Source: Elusimicrobiota bacterium (GTDB taxonomy: Bacteria; Elusimicrobiota; Elusimicrobia; UBA1565; UBA9628). From it: a DNA stretch of 64,000 nucleotides. Both the position numbers and the translations under genes were made by a program. The notes beneath the pieces are model-generated. The model saw only the letters and a list, made by a program, of their open reading frames with translations. It made no database searches and had not been told where the DNA came from. Each line of letters begins with the position of its first letter. Positions within the stretch are counted from its first letter, which is position 1. Where the stretch lies: contig CP096137.1 in the NCBI GenBank assembly GCA_023213235.1, positions 3,164,908-3,228,907 on the forward strand, given 5' to 3'. This document shows positions 1 through 8,965 of the stretch, in pieces.

Positions 1-503
1 CGATGGAGTCCCAGCGCCCGCCCCTGCGCGTCGCCTGCCCCGGCCGCGTGTTCCGCCACGAGCAGATCGACGCGACGCACTCGGCCGTGTTCCACCAGGT
101 CGAGGGCCTCGTCATCGACGAGAACATCGGGCTCGCCGACCTTAAGGGGCACCTTCAGACGTTTCTTCAGAAGCTGCTCGGCGCGTCGACGAAGACCCGC
201 TTCCGCCCCTCCTACTTTCCGTTCACCGAGCCCTCGACCGAGGTCGACGTGAAGTGCTTCTTCTGCCCGGGCTCCGGCTGCCCCGCGTGCAAACACACCG
301 GCTGGATCGAGATCCTCGGCGCCGGCGTGGTCAACCCCGCCGTGCTGACCGGCGTCGGCTACGACGCGGGCAAGTGGTCGGGGTTCGCCTTCGGGATCGG
401 CGTCGAGCGCGTCGCGATGCTGCTGCACGGGGTGCGGGACCTGCGCGACTTCTACACCAACGATCTGCGGTTTCTCAACCAATTCGATGAAGATCTCGTA
501 TAA
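1..503 (+). CDS. pheS: Phenylalanyl-tRNA synthetase alpha subunit, C-terminal part (5' end outside window)
   Basis: This is the catalytic core of PheS, the alpha subunit that charges tRNA-Phe as an alpha2beta2 enzyme in the cytoplasm. Visible class II features are the motif 2 region ([21 protein letters not shown]), the segment [17 protein letters not shown], and motif 3 with [19 protein letters not shown] near the end. A Cys cluster ([17 protein letters not shown]) sits before the conserved LGAG; a short Cys-rich insertion there is seen in some bacterial PheS. The frame is open at base 1, so the N-terminal coiled coil and motif 1 lie outside the window. The stop overlaps the start of pheT by 17 bases, the usual pheST operon. 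Confidence 0.97.
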   Translation, partial: MESQRPPLRVACPGRVFRHEQIDATHSAVFHQVEGLVIDENIGLADLKGHLQTFLQKLLGASTKTRFRPSYFPFTEPSTEVDVKCFFCPGSGCPACKHTGWIEILGAGVVNPAVLTGVGYDAGKWSGFAFGIGVERVAMLLHGVRDLRDFYTNDLRFLNQFDEDLV

Positions 504-2882
504 CTGGCTCAAGGAGCATATCGTCCTCGACCTCTCGGTCGACGACCTGTCTTCGCACCTCCTGAAGCTCGGCTTCGAGGTCGCGGGCCGCACGCGCCTG
601 GGACCGACCTTCACCGGCGTCGTCGTCGGCAAGGTCGTCTCGCGCGAGAAGCACCCGAACGCCGACAAGCTCTCCGTCTGCGTCGTCGACGACGGCACGG
701 TCAAGCGCACGGTCGTCTGCGGCGCGCCGAACGTCGACGCCGGCCAGACGATCGCCTACGCGCGGCCCGGCGCCGTCCTGCCCGGCGGCTTCAAGATCGA
801 GGGCCGCAAGCTGCGCGGCGTCGAGAGCCAGGGCATGATCTGCTCGCGCGCCGAGCTCGGCCTGCCCAAGGACGTCGACGGCATCTGGGTGATGGGCGAG
901 GGCCCGGCGCTCGGCGTCGACGTGGGCTCGCTGCTCGGCCCCGCCGACGACGTCCTCGAGGTCGAGATCACCTCGAACCGGCCCGACTGCCTGTCGCACC
1001 GAGGCCTCGCGCGCGAGCTCGCCGCGTACTTCCGGACCACGCTCAAGCCGCTGGGCGGCGGGATGGTGGAATCCGCGAAGGCCTCTTTTCCGACGACGGT
1101 CGAGGACGCCGACGCCTGCCCGTTCTACGGCGCGCGCTTGATCGAGGGCGTGAAGGTCGGCGACTCCCCGGCGTGGCTCAAGACCAAGCTCGAGGCGATC
1201 GGCCTGCGGCCGATCAACAGCGTCGTCGACATCACCAATTACATCCTCCATGACGTCGGCCAGCCGCTGCACGCCTTCGACGCCGACAAAATCGGAGGAT
1301 CGAAGATCATCGTCCGCCGGTCCAAAGCGGGCGAGAAGTTCCGCGCCCTGGACCATAAGACTTACGATCTTCCGGCGGGCCTGCTCGTCATCGCCGACCA
1401 GGAGAAGCCGGTCGCCCTGGCGGGCGTCATGGGCGGCGAAGACTCGTCGGTGACGGCGGCGACGACGCGGGTCCTGCTCGAAGGCGCGTACTTCTCCCCG
1501 TCGAGGTCCGCCGCTCCTCCCAGAGGACGCGCCTGCGCTCCGACACCTCGTATCGCTACGAGCGCGGCTGCGATCCCGCGGCGCCTCGCGCCGGCGCGGA
1601 CCGCGCGGCGGCGTTGATCCTGCAGCTCGCCGGCGGAAGCGCGGCGAAGCCCTCCGAGTCCGCCAAGCACTCGCCGGCGGCCTCTCCGGTCCGCGCGACG
1701 GCGGCGAAGCTCAATGCGATTCTCGGCTCGGATTTCCCGGCCGACGCCGTGAAGACGGTTCTCGCCTCGATCGGCGACCTCAAGGAGAACGGCGACGAGC
1801 TCGCCTTCTCCGCGCCGAGCTGGCGCCACGACCTCAAGACGGCCAACGACTTGGCCGAAGAAGTCGGCCGTTTCCTCGGGTACGAAAACATTCCGTACCG
1901 CATGGCGCCGATGGCCGCCCGGACCGCGCGCGTCACGCCCGTCGAAGCCGAGTCCCGCCGCGCGCGCGCGAGGCTCGCGGCCTCGGGCCTCTCCGAGGTC
2001 TACAACTACGACCTGCTCTCCGAGAAGGCGCTCGCCGCCTGCCGCCTCTCCGCCGACGCGCAGCCGCGCGTGGCCGACCCGCTCTCCGAGGACTGGGCGG
2101 TCATGCGCTCCTCCCTGCTGCCGGGACTGCTCAAGAACGCGCAGTACAACCTGAGCCGCGGCGCGGACGCCGTGCGCTTCTTCGAGCTCGGCAAGATCTA
2201 CGCGGTGCGCGGAAAAGAGGTCGACGAGGCCTGGCGCGCCGCGGGCATCCTGCTCGGGCCCGTGATGGACGCGCGCTGGCAGCCCGCGCGCGCGCCTCGC
2301 GCCTCCTTCCACGACGCGAAGGCCGTCGTCGAGGACCTCCTCGCCGCCGCCGGCCCCGTGACCTGGGCCAAGCTCGGCGAGCCGGCCGCGGGCAAGACCC
2401 CGTCGGACCCTCTCTTCCACCCCGTCAACGCGGCGCGCGCCCTCGTCGGCGGCGCGCCCGCCGCCACGGTGGGCTGGCTGCACCCGCGCGTGGCCCGCGC
2501 GTTCGACCTCGAGCGCGAGGGCGCCGTCGTCTTCGACGCCGACCTCGAGCGCCTCGCCGCGCGCGAGGCCGTCCCCGCGCGCTTCCGCGAGTTCTCCTCT
2601 CTGCCCGTCTCGCGCCGCGATTTGGCGCTGATCGTCGACAAGAGCGCCGCCTACGCGCGCGTCGAGGCCGCCGTCCGCGGCTGCCGCGTCGAGGCCCTCA
2701 AGGACATTCTCCTCTTCGACGTGTACGAGGGCAAGGGCGTGCCCGAGGGGAAGGTCAGCCTCGCCGTGCGCCTGACCTTCGGCCTGCCCGACCGCACCCT
2801 GACCGACGCCGAGGTCGCCAAGTTCGTCGAGACGATCGTCGCCGCCCTCGGCAAGGAACTGGGCGCCAAGCTCCGAGGCTGA
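487..2882 (+). CDS. pheT: Phenylalanyl-tRNA synthetase beta subunit (one apparent frameshift)
   Basis: About 798 residues, the normal PheT length. The N-terminal EMAP/tRNA-binding-like domain ([20 protein letters not shown], about residues 40-60) is followed by the B3/B4 editing region and the B5 domain. The C-terminal FDX-ACB anticodon-binding domain starts near [14 protein letters not shown]. The frame breaks at 1496-1499: adding one C to a C4 run joins YFSP to [15 protein letters not shown], the conserved stretch seen in intact PheT, and the reading continues to 2882. It therefore looks like a sequencing deletion, not a pseudogene. The ATG at 487 lies inside pheS. PheT acts with PheS in tRNA-Phe charging. 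Confidence 0.95.
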
Positions 2883-2883
2883 C

Positions 2884-3120
2884 GTGCAGACCTCGCTCCA
2901 GAGCCTCAAGCAGCTCGAGACCCTCGTCAAGCAGGCCTCCGAGTCCCTGCAGAAGCTCGGCTCCGAGAACCGCCAGCTCAAGGAGACGCTGCGCAAGCTC
3001 GAGGCCGAGAGCAAGTCGCTGCGCGAGGAGGTCAAGGAAGCCCGCATGACCTTGGCCCGCCATGAGCGCCTGCGCGCGCGCCTCTCGCGCCTCGGCGAGA
3101 AGCTGGAGAAGATCGCTTGA
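2884..3120 (+). CDS. Small coiled-coil protein, possibly ZapB-like
   Basis: A 78-residue protein that is almost entirely one charged, Leu/Glu/Lys-rich coiled coil with no membrane segment. A GTG start directly follows the pheT stop, and its own stop overlaps the TTG of zapA. Coiled-coil proteins of this size next to zapA are often division-ring factors such as ZapB, so a role at the FtsZ ring with the next gene is plausible. The sequence itself is too low in complexity to prove orthology. Confidence 0.6.
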   Translation: MQTSLQSLKQLETLVKQASESLQKLGSENRQLKETLRKLEAESKSLREEVKEARMTLARHERLRARLSRLGEKLEKIA

Positions 3121-3425
3121 ACGAGAAGGTCGAGATCCAGATCGGCACGCGCCGCCTCGTCGTCGACATGGAGGGCCTGACCCCCATCGAGATCAACGCG
3201 CTCGCGCAGAAGGTCAGCGAGCGCGTCGTGGATCTCCAGTCCCAGAACAACAAGGTCGCCGACACCTCGAAGATCGCGCTGCTCGTCGCGCTGTCCTTCG
3301 CCGCGGAGCTCGACAAGGAGCGCCAGGCGCACGACCTCACGCGCCGCCTTCTCGAGAACAAGGCCGAGGCCCTCTCCCAGTCGCTGCGCGAGTCGCTCCA
3401 GGCCGGCTCCGACACGGGCTCTTAA
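3117..3425 (+). CDS. zapA: Cell division protein ZapA
   Basis: A 102-residue protein with the ZapA layout: an N-terminal beta segment ([19 protein letters not shown]), a helix, then a long C-terminal coiled coil (residues about 45-95) ending near [10 protein letters not shown]. ZapA bundles FtsZ filaments at the division ring. The TTG start overlaps the stop of the upstream coiled-coil gene (TTGA), which ties the two together. Its position after pheT is common in bacteria. Confidence 0.85.
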   Translation: MNEKVEIQIGTRRLVVDMEGLTPIEINALAQKVSERVVDLQSQNNKVADTSKIALLVALSFAAELDKERQAHDLTRRLLENKAEALSQSLRESLQAGSDTGS

Positions 3426-3426
3426 G

Positions 3427-4718
3427 ATGAGCGAGCTGTTCTCCGCGGGCGCCTCCGCCCAGCCGCTGGCCGCCCGCATGGCGCCGCGCTCTCTCGATGA
3501 ATTTTCCGGCCAGCAAGCGTTGCTGGCGCCTGGAAAGCTGCTGCGGCGCCTGGTGGAGAGCGGCAAATTCGCGTCGGCCCTCTTCTTCGGCCCCCGGGCG
3601 TGGGCAAGACGGGCCTGGCGCGCTACATCGCGTCGAAGTCCAACGCCGACGTCGTGGAATTGAACGCCGTGACGGCGGGAGTGGCCGACATCCGCAAGGC
3701 GGTCGAACAGGCCAAATATACTTCGAACAGCCTCGGACGGAAAACGTTGCTGCTCGTCGACGAGATCCACCATTTCAACAAGACGCAGCAGGACGCCCTC
3801 CTTCCCTCCGTCGAGCGCGGCGACGTCCTGCTCATCGGCATGACGACGGAGAACCCGGGCTTCTACGTCAACGCCGCCCTGCGCTCGCGCGTGACCGCCT
3901 TCGAGTTCGTCCCGATTCCCGAGGCCGAGCTCGCGAAGATCCTCGAGCACGCGCTCTCCGACGCCGAGCGCGGCGTCGCGGGCCTGAAGGTGGTCATGAC
4001 GCCGGAGGCCAAGGCGCACCTCGTGCGCCAGTCCGGCGGCGACGCGCGCCGCCTGCTCAACGCCGTCGAGATCGCCGCGCTCACCACGGCCCCGAACTCC
4101 GACGGCGAGCGCCGCGTCGGCCTCGACATCGCCGAGGAGTCCATCCAGAAGCGCCAGATCCGCTACGACAAGAAGTCCGACGACCACTACGACCACATCT
4201 CGGCCTTCATCAAGTCGATCCGGGGCACCGACCCCGACGCGGCCCTCTATTGGATGGCCAAGATGCTCGAGGCCGGAGAGGACGCGCGCTTCATCGCGCG
4301 CCGCCTGCTCATCGCCGCCTCCGAGGACGTCGGCAACGCCGACTTCCGCGCTTTGCTCGTCGCCGAGGCCGCCTTCCGCGCCGTCGAGGTGCTCGGAATG
4401 CCCGAGGGTCGCATCACGCTCGCTCAGGCCGTGACCTTCATCGCCTCGGCGCCGAAGTCCAACGCCGCCTACAACGCGATCAACGCCGCCCAGCAGGAAG
4501 TGAAGGCCGGCCCCGCGCGCGAGGTGCCGCTGCCTCTGCGCGACGCGAACATGGACGCCGAGGAGCGCGGTCACGGCAAGGGCTACAAGTACCCGCACGA
4601 CTTTCCCGGCCACTACGTCGAGCAGCAGTACATGCCCAACCCCGTCCGCTTCTACGAACCCACCCAAGAGGGCGACGAGAAGCGCATCGCCGAGCGCCTG
4701 AAGTCCCTGCGCAAGTGA
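3427..4718 (+). CDS. rarA: Replication-associated recombination protein A (AAA+ ATPase; one apparent frameshift)
   Basis: A 430-residue RarA/MgsA/WRNIP1-family clamp-loader-like ATPase that acts at stalled replication forks. Walker A ([15 protein letters not shown]) is restored when one C is added to the C5 run at 3591-3595; as given, the frame reads [10 protein letters not shown]. Walker B is [12 protein letters not shown], followed by sensor 1 [16 protein letters not shown]. The C-terminal tetramerisation region includes [25 protein letters not shown] and [14 protein letters not shown], both diagnostic of the family. The ATG lies one base after the zapA stop, and the stop overlaps the cyclase start (GTGA). 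Confidence 0.95.
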
Positions 4719-6241
4719 AGCGCGAGCCTCTCGGCCGCCACTGGACGTACAGCCAGGTTTTCTCCGCCGTCGTGGCCGCCGGCCTCGGCGGCGCGGCCGT
4801 CGAGAACGCGCTCGTGCCGGTGTTCGTGAAGTCGATGTACGCCGCGGGCGCGGAGCCGCCCGACGTCCTGATCAGCGCCGAGGCGGGCTGGCTGCTGGCC
4901 GTCACGCTCGGCTTCTGGGTCGCGATCTGGCTCTGGCTGCGCCCGGTCTCCAAGTTCCTCAGCGACGGCCGCGCCGACCTGCGCGACCTCGCCTACCGCC
5001 GCTTCAACGGCACGTACCGCTTCGTCGCCGCCCTCTACGCCGCCGAGTTCCTCCTCGGCCTCCTGCTCCTCGTCGTCAAGCCGGAGACGGCCGTCGACTG
5101 GCGCGCCTGCTTCGCGCGCCAGATCGGCCCGGGCCTCATCGCGACGTACTACAAGGTCTACTTCGCGGTCCTGTACCTCGAGCCCCTGTTCTTCACGAAG
5201 GCCGCCGCGCGCTTCCACGACGAGGAGAGCCTGTTCGCCGCGAAGGACGGCATCGCGATCAGCCTGCGCGCGCGGCTGTTCCTGATGGTCCTCAACCTCA
5301 TCGTGATTCCGCTCGCGATCCTCGCCGTGAGCCTGCGCCTCCCGAAGCCCGAGAACGCGGTCTCCAACAACCTGATCATGATCGTCTTCATCCTCGCCTA
5401 CGCGATCGGCTACAGCGAGATGCTCTACCGCGGCGTCGCCGCGCCTCTGACCGCGCTCATCGAGAAGATGAAGGCGGTCCGCGCCGGCGACTATACGCAG
5501 CGCACGATCGTGCTCGGCGGCGACGAGATCGGCCAGCTCAAGGCGCACTTCAACGAGATGGTCGACGGCCTCGCCGAGCGCGAGCGCCTCAAGGACACCT
5601 TCGGGCGCTACGTCTCCGTCGAGATCGCCAAGCGCCTGATGGAGTCCGGCCGCGACCGCCTCGGCGGCGAGAGCATCGAGGCGACGATCCTTTTCTCCGA
5701 CATCCGCGACTTCACCGCGATGAGCGAGCGCATGACGCCGCAGGAGCTCGTCACGTTCCTCAACTCCTACTTCTCGGCCGTCACGCTTCCGATCTCCGAG
5801 CACCGCGGAGTGATCAACAAGTTCATCGGCGACGCGGTCATGGTCATCTTCTGCCCGCAGTTCGGCTCCCTCGACCACGCGAAGGACGGAGTGGAAGCCG
5901 CCCTCGCGATGGAACGCGCGCTCGCGGAGTTCAACGCCGGTCGCTCCGGTAAACCGACGCGCTTCGGGGTCGGCCTGCACAGCGGCCTCCTCGTCGCCGG
6001 CAACATCGGCACAGAAAAACGCCTCGAGTATACGGTGATCGGCGACACGGTCAACACCGCCTCGCGCATCGAGTCCCTCAACAAGGACCTCGACTCGACG
6101 ATCCTCCTCAGCGACCAGACCTTGGCCCGCTTGCCGGAAGGCATCATGAAGACGCTGCGCCTCGAGAAGTGCGAAGGAGTGAAGATGAAGGGCAAAAACG
6201 CGGCGATCACCGTCTACAAAGTTGGTATTCTGGCGGCATGA
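4715..6241 (+). CDS. Membrane-bound class III adenylate/guanylate cyclase with HAMP domain
   Basis: 508 residues with about six membrane segments in the first 260, then a HAMP linker (APLTALIEKMKAVRAGDYTQ ... GDEIGQLKAHFNEMV), then a class III cyclase domain. Metal-binding aspartates are in FSDIRDFT and NKFIGDAVMVIF. The latter also carries the Lys typical of ATP selection, and EYTVIGDTVNTASRIE supplies the transition-state Asn and Arg. Together these favour adenylate cyclase making cAMP from ATP in response to a membrane or envelope signal. The GTG start overlaps the rarA stop, and the stop overlaps the next ATG. Confidence 0.9.
   Translation: MKREPLGRHWTYSQVFSAVVAAGLGGAAVENALVPVFVKSMYAAGAEPPDVLISAEAGWLLAVTLGFWVAIWLWLRPVSKFLSDGRADLRDLAYRRFNGTYRFVAALYAAEFLLGLLLLVVKPETAVDWRACFARQIGPGLIATYYKVYFAVLYLEPLFFTKAAARFHDEESLFAAKDGIAISLRARLFLMVLNLIVIPLAILAVSLRLPKPENAVSNNLIMIVFILAYAIGYSEMLYRGVAAPLTALIEKMKAVRAGDYTQRTIVLGGDEIGQLKAHFNEMVDGLAERERLKDTFGRYVSVEIAKRLMESGRDRLGGESIEATILFSDIRDFTAMSERMTPQELVTFLNSYFSAVTLPISEHRGVINKFIGDAVMVIFCPQFGSLDHAKDGVEAALAMERALAEFNAGRSGKPTRFGVGLHSGLLVAGNIGTEKRLEYTVIGDTVNTASRIESLNKDLDSTILLSDQTLARLPEGIMKTLRLEKCEGVKMKGKNAAITVYKVGILAA
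6226..6231 (+). promoter_or_regulatory. -10-like element TATTCT, 6 bases before the start at 6238
   Basis: TATTCT lies inside the end of the cyclase gene and is followed by six bases and the ATG. If used, the transcript would begin at or next to the start codon, as in other first genes of this window. No convincing -35. Confidence 0.35.
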
Positions 6242-6780
6242 TCCTTCCCCTCCTCCTGCTCGCAGTTTCCGCCTCCGCCGCAGACACCCCGAAGCCGGCC
6301 ACGCCGGCTGAAACCGGGCGAAAGACCCTCACCCTGGCGTTGGCCGATCTTTACGCGGGCAACGAGATTTACGCCCTGGCGAAGAAGGCCTATTCCTTCT
6401 CCTGCAACAGCACGTCTTCGTACGGCCAGTTGATGGTGATCCAAGACCTCGTCGAGCGCGCCGGCGCCCTCGGCGTCAACGCCGCGACGAGGCTCGCCTC
6501 CAAGCCCTCGCTGAAGGATCCCGCATCGGCTGATCTCTTCAAGACCATCCTGGAGGAAGCGCGTCTGGCTTCTGCGTCTCACGGCGAGGTCAAGGCGGCA
6601 GCCGAGAAGTGCAAGTCCTTCGCAGAAAAGAAGGCCCACGAGACGGCAGACCCGAGCGACGGCGATTCGCCGTGGGACACCACGCGCATGCACGCCGGGG
6701 TCAACGTCATCGCGATCGACAAGATCGACGCATCCGCGGCCGCCAAAGCCGCCGAAGCTCTGGCTCCCGCGAAGAAATAG
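6238..6780 (+). CDS. Exported protein of unknown function
   Basis: 180 residues. A short signal peptide (MILPLLLLAVSASAAD) is followed by a Pro/Thr-rich linker and a helical domain with two Cys (FSCNSTSSYG and AEKCKSFAEKK) that could form a disulfide after export. The C-terminus is Ala-rich. I recognise no family. The start overlaps the cyclase stop, and the following exported SGNH-like protein is only a few bases away, so the two may act together in the envelope. Confidence 0.75.
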   Translation: MILPLLLLAVSASAADTPKPATPAETGRKTLTLALADLYAGNEIYALAKKAYSFSCNSTSSYGQLMVIQDLVERAGALGVNAATRLASKPSLKDPASADLFKTILEEARLASASHGEVKAAAEKCKSFAEKKAHETADPSDGDSPWDTTRMHAGVNVIAIDKIDASAAAKAAEALAPAKK

Positions 6781-6784
6781 ACGG

Positions 6785-7497
6785 ATGCGGCTCCTTCTCC
6801 TGGTGGCGCTGGCCCTCCCGCCTCGGCGGAGAACATCCTCGTCGTCGGCGACTCCCACACGGTCGGGGCATTCGGCCAGAACCTCGACGACGCCCTGCGG
6901 CTAAACGCCGCGTCGCGCGTGGCCACCTTCGGCGTGTGCTCGGCGCGGCCGCAGTCCTTCCTGTCGGAGTCGGCTCACGGCTGCGGCTTCCTGTTCCGGG
7001 GCTTCGACAAGAAGGCGCCCGCGAAGTGGCTCGGCACCCGCGTCTTCAAGCAGAAGCAGGGAGACGGCAAGGGCGGCACGGTCGAGGTCACGATGGTGAA
7101 GACCCCGGAGCTGGCCCAGATCCTCTCCGACCACAGCCCCGACGTCGTGGTGATCGCGCTCGGCTCGAACCTGCCTCTGGCGCTCGACAGCGTGACGAAG
7201 ACGCTCGAGCTCGTGCGCCGAACGGGCGCGTCCTGCTTCTGGGTCGGCCCGCCGGACATGCGGCGCCCGTCGCGCAAGGCCGTGGACGCCGTCTACGACG
7301 GGCTCAAAGCCGAAGGAATCACGACGTCGGCCGACCCGAAGGCGGCCTGCCGCCTCATCGACAGCCGCGCCTTCTCCTACCTGCGCTATCCGAAGGAGGG
7401 CGGCGACGCCACGCACTACAACGGCGAGTTGGCCGGGATGGCGGCGCGCTGGGGCAAGGACTCGGCGGCGGCGGTCCGAAAGGCGCTCGCGCCCTAG
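6785..7497 (+). CDS. Exported SGNH/GDSL-like hydrolase (one apparent frameshift)
   Basis: About 237 residues. The signal peptide (MRLLLLVALALP) is joined to the mature part by one missing C at 6817-6819. The mature protein has SGNH landmarks: ILVVGDSHTVG (block I, nucleophile Ser), VVVIALGSNLPLA (Asn of block III) and GGDATHYN (Asp and His of block V). Such enzymes are esterases, for example acetyl- or acylhydrolases acting on cell-envelope glycans; the substrate here is unknown. The stop TAG overlaps the convergent gene's stop in a shared CTAG. Confidence 0.75.
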
Positions 7498-8857
7498 CGG
7501 CGGTCGCGGATCGGCGCGAAGTCCAGCGTCAGGATCACCGGGAAGTGGTCGGAGGGGTTCTGCGAGCGCTCCTCGTACGTCCTCGGGATCGGCTTGGCCC
7601 GGCCCTGGTCGTCCTTGTAGCGGTAGACCTCGGCGGCCTTCACCGCGCCGCGCAGGCTTTTCGAGACGAGGATCGCGTCCATCTGTCCCTGGTGCGTGGC
7701 GCCGCCGCGGGGATGGAAGGTGTGCGTGACGCGGTCCTTGCCGGAGGGCGGATTGGGCGCGGCGTCGAAAGCGTCGATGAGGCCGGCGGCCTCGAAGAGC
7801 GGGCGGAACTCCGGTTCATCAGGGACCACTCCGTTGAAATCGCCGGCGATCATGACCGGCACGTCCCGGCCGAACTCCTTGCGGTAGCGGCCGATGATTT
7901 CGGCGGAGCGCCGCACCTGCGCGCCGCGCATGATCCGGGACTCGGGATCGCGGCCGTCGCGGTCGCGCTTGGACTTGAAGTGGGTGCCGAACAGCACGAA
8001 CAACGGCTTGCCGCCCGGCTCGGCGCGCACGACGAGCGACGTCAGGTCGCGCGAGAACAACTTCGTGGGCCCGCCGCCGAAGACCGGGTCGACCCAGGTC
8101 TCGTCCTTGTGTGAGCGTTGCTCGACGATGAACGGCAGGTCTTTTTGACGAGGAAGGCCACGTCGATGCCGCGCTCGTCGTTGCCCTCGATGAGGAAGAC
8201 CTTGTATTTGCCGTCGAGGTAGTTCCGGTTGAAGTCCTCGAGCGCGGCGGCGTTCTCGACTTCCTGCAGGGTCACGATGTCGAGGTCGTTCTCCAGGATG
8301 ACCTGGCCCTGCGCGCGCAGCGACCACTCTTCCTTGGGAGCGGCGTCGGAGACCTTCTTGAGCTTGCCGGGATTCGTCTCGTCGGGGACGTGCTTGCCGA
8401 CGTTTTGGAAGAGGTTGAGGACGTTGTAGGAGCCCAACTTGAGCTGACGGATCGAGGAGAGGGAACGAACCGGCTCGGCGGCCGCGGACACGGGCCCGGA
8501 CGCTTCTCCGGCGGAGGCCGCGCCGTCGAACAGCCGCGCGATCACGGCGGGAGCCTGAACGAGCTTGTGTCCGAAGCCCGCGACCGCGGTTTTCAGGGCG
8601 GACACGGGCGCCGCCGCGGGCGTCGCGGAAACAGGGATGACCGGCGCGGGCAAGGCGAGCGCCGGAGCAGGCGCCGGCGGGACGAGGGCGGGCGTCAGGC
8701 TCGCCGACAACGAAGGCGCGAGCGAGGAAGGAGCGGACAGGGCGGGAGCCTGAAGCGAAACGCCCGGAGCCCCCGAAACGGAAGGCACCGTCGTCTTCAC
8801 CGAGACGACCTGGGCGGACAGCGGCGCGGCGAGCAGCAGGGCCGCCAAGAGGCGCAT
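7494..8857 (-). CDS. Exported endonuclease/exonuclease/phosphatase-family protein with Ala/Pro-rich leader (one apparent frameshift)
   Basis: 454 residues. The order is a signal peptide (MRLLAALLLAAPLSAQ), about 75 residues rich in Ala, Pro, Ser and Leu, then a DNase I/EEP fold: LKLGSYNVLNLFQ, IVTLQEVEN (metal Glu), FGTHFKSK, VMIAGDFNGV (Asp/Asn) and NPSDHFPVI (Asp-His pair). Known members are extracellular nucleases or phosphodiesterases; the substrate cannot be read here. One base is missing from a T5 run at 8142-8146 (A5 on the coding strand), between VAFLVKK and DLPFIVEQ. The gene diverges from the Aas-like gene and is preceded by its own -10 element. Confidence 0.85.
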
Positions 8858-8863
8858 AACACT

Positions 8864-8869
8864 ATTATG
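8864..8869 (-). promoter_or_regulatory. -10-like element CATAAT, 6 bases before the EEP gene start
   Basis: On the minus strand CATAAT is followed by AGTGTT and the ATG at 8857, predicting a leaderless transcript. The 108-base divergent spacer also holds the inverted repeat CCAAGG-9-CCTTGG, a possible operator for both genes. Confidence 0.5.
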
Positions 8870-8953
8870 GAATGGAGCCGCAGCTCCTCCAAGGGGCTTA
8901 AGACCTTGGAATTTTAGGCCTTTCAGCCCTAGGTTCTCGACGAGGAGGCTGAC

Positions 8954-8959
8954 TAGAAT
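8954..8959 (+). promoter_or_regulatory. -10-like element TAGAAT, 6 bases before the Aas-like gene start
   Basis: TAGAAT-ACCGCC-ATG, with the start codon at 8966. It supports that ATG, which begins a signal-peptide-like sequence, rather than the later ATG at 9408. Confidence 0.5.
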
Positions 8960-8965
8960 ACCGCC

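Noticed and set aside
1362..4667. Very long minus-strand open frame over pheT-rarA
   Set aside because: Composition-driven antisense frame in GC-rich DNA; low-complexity Arg/Gly/Leu product with no family resemblance, opposite clear conserved genes. Other long antisense frames (4652-5980, 30011-32734, 44530-46668, 48017-50206, 57512-58846) are rejected for the same reason.
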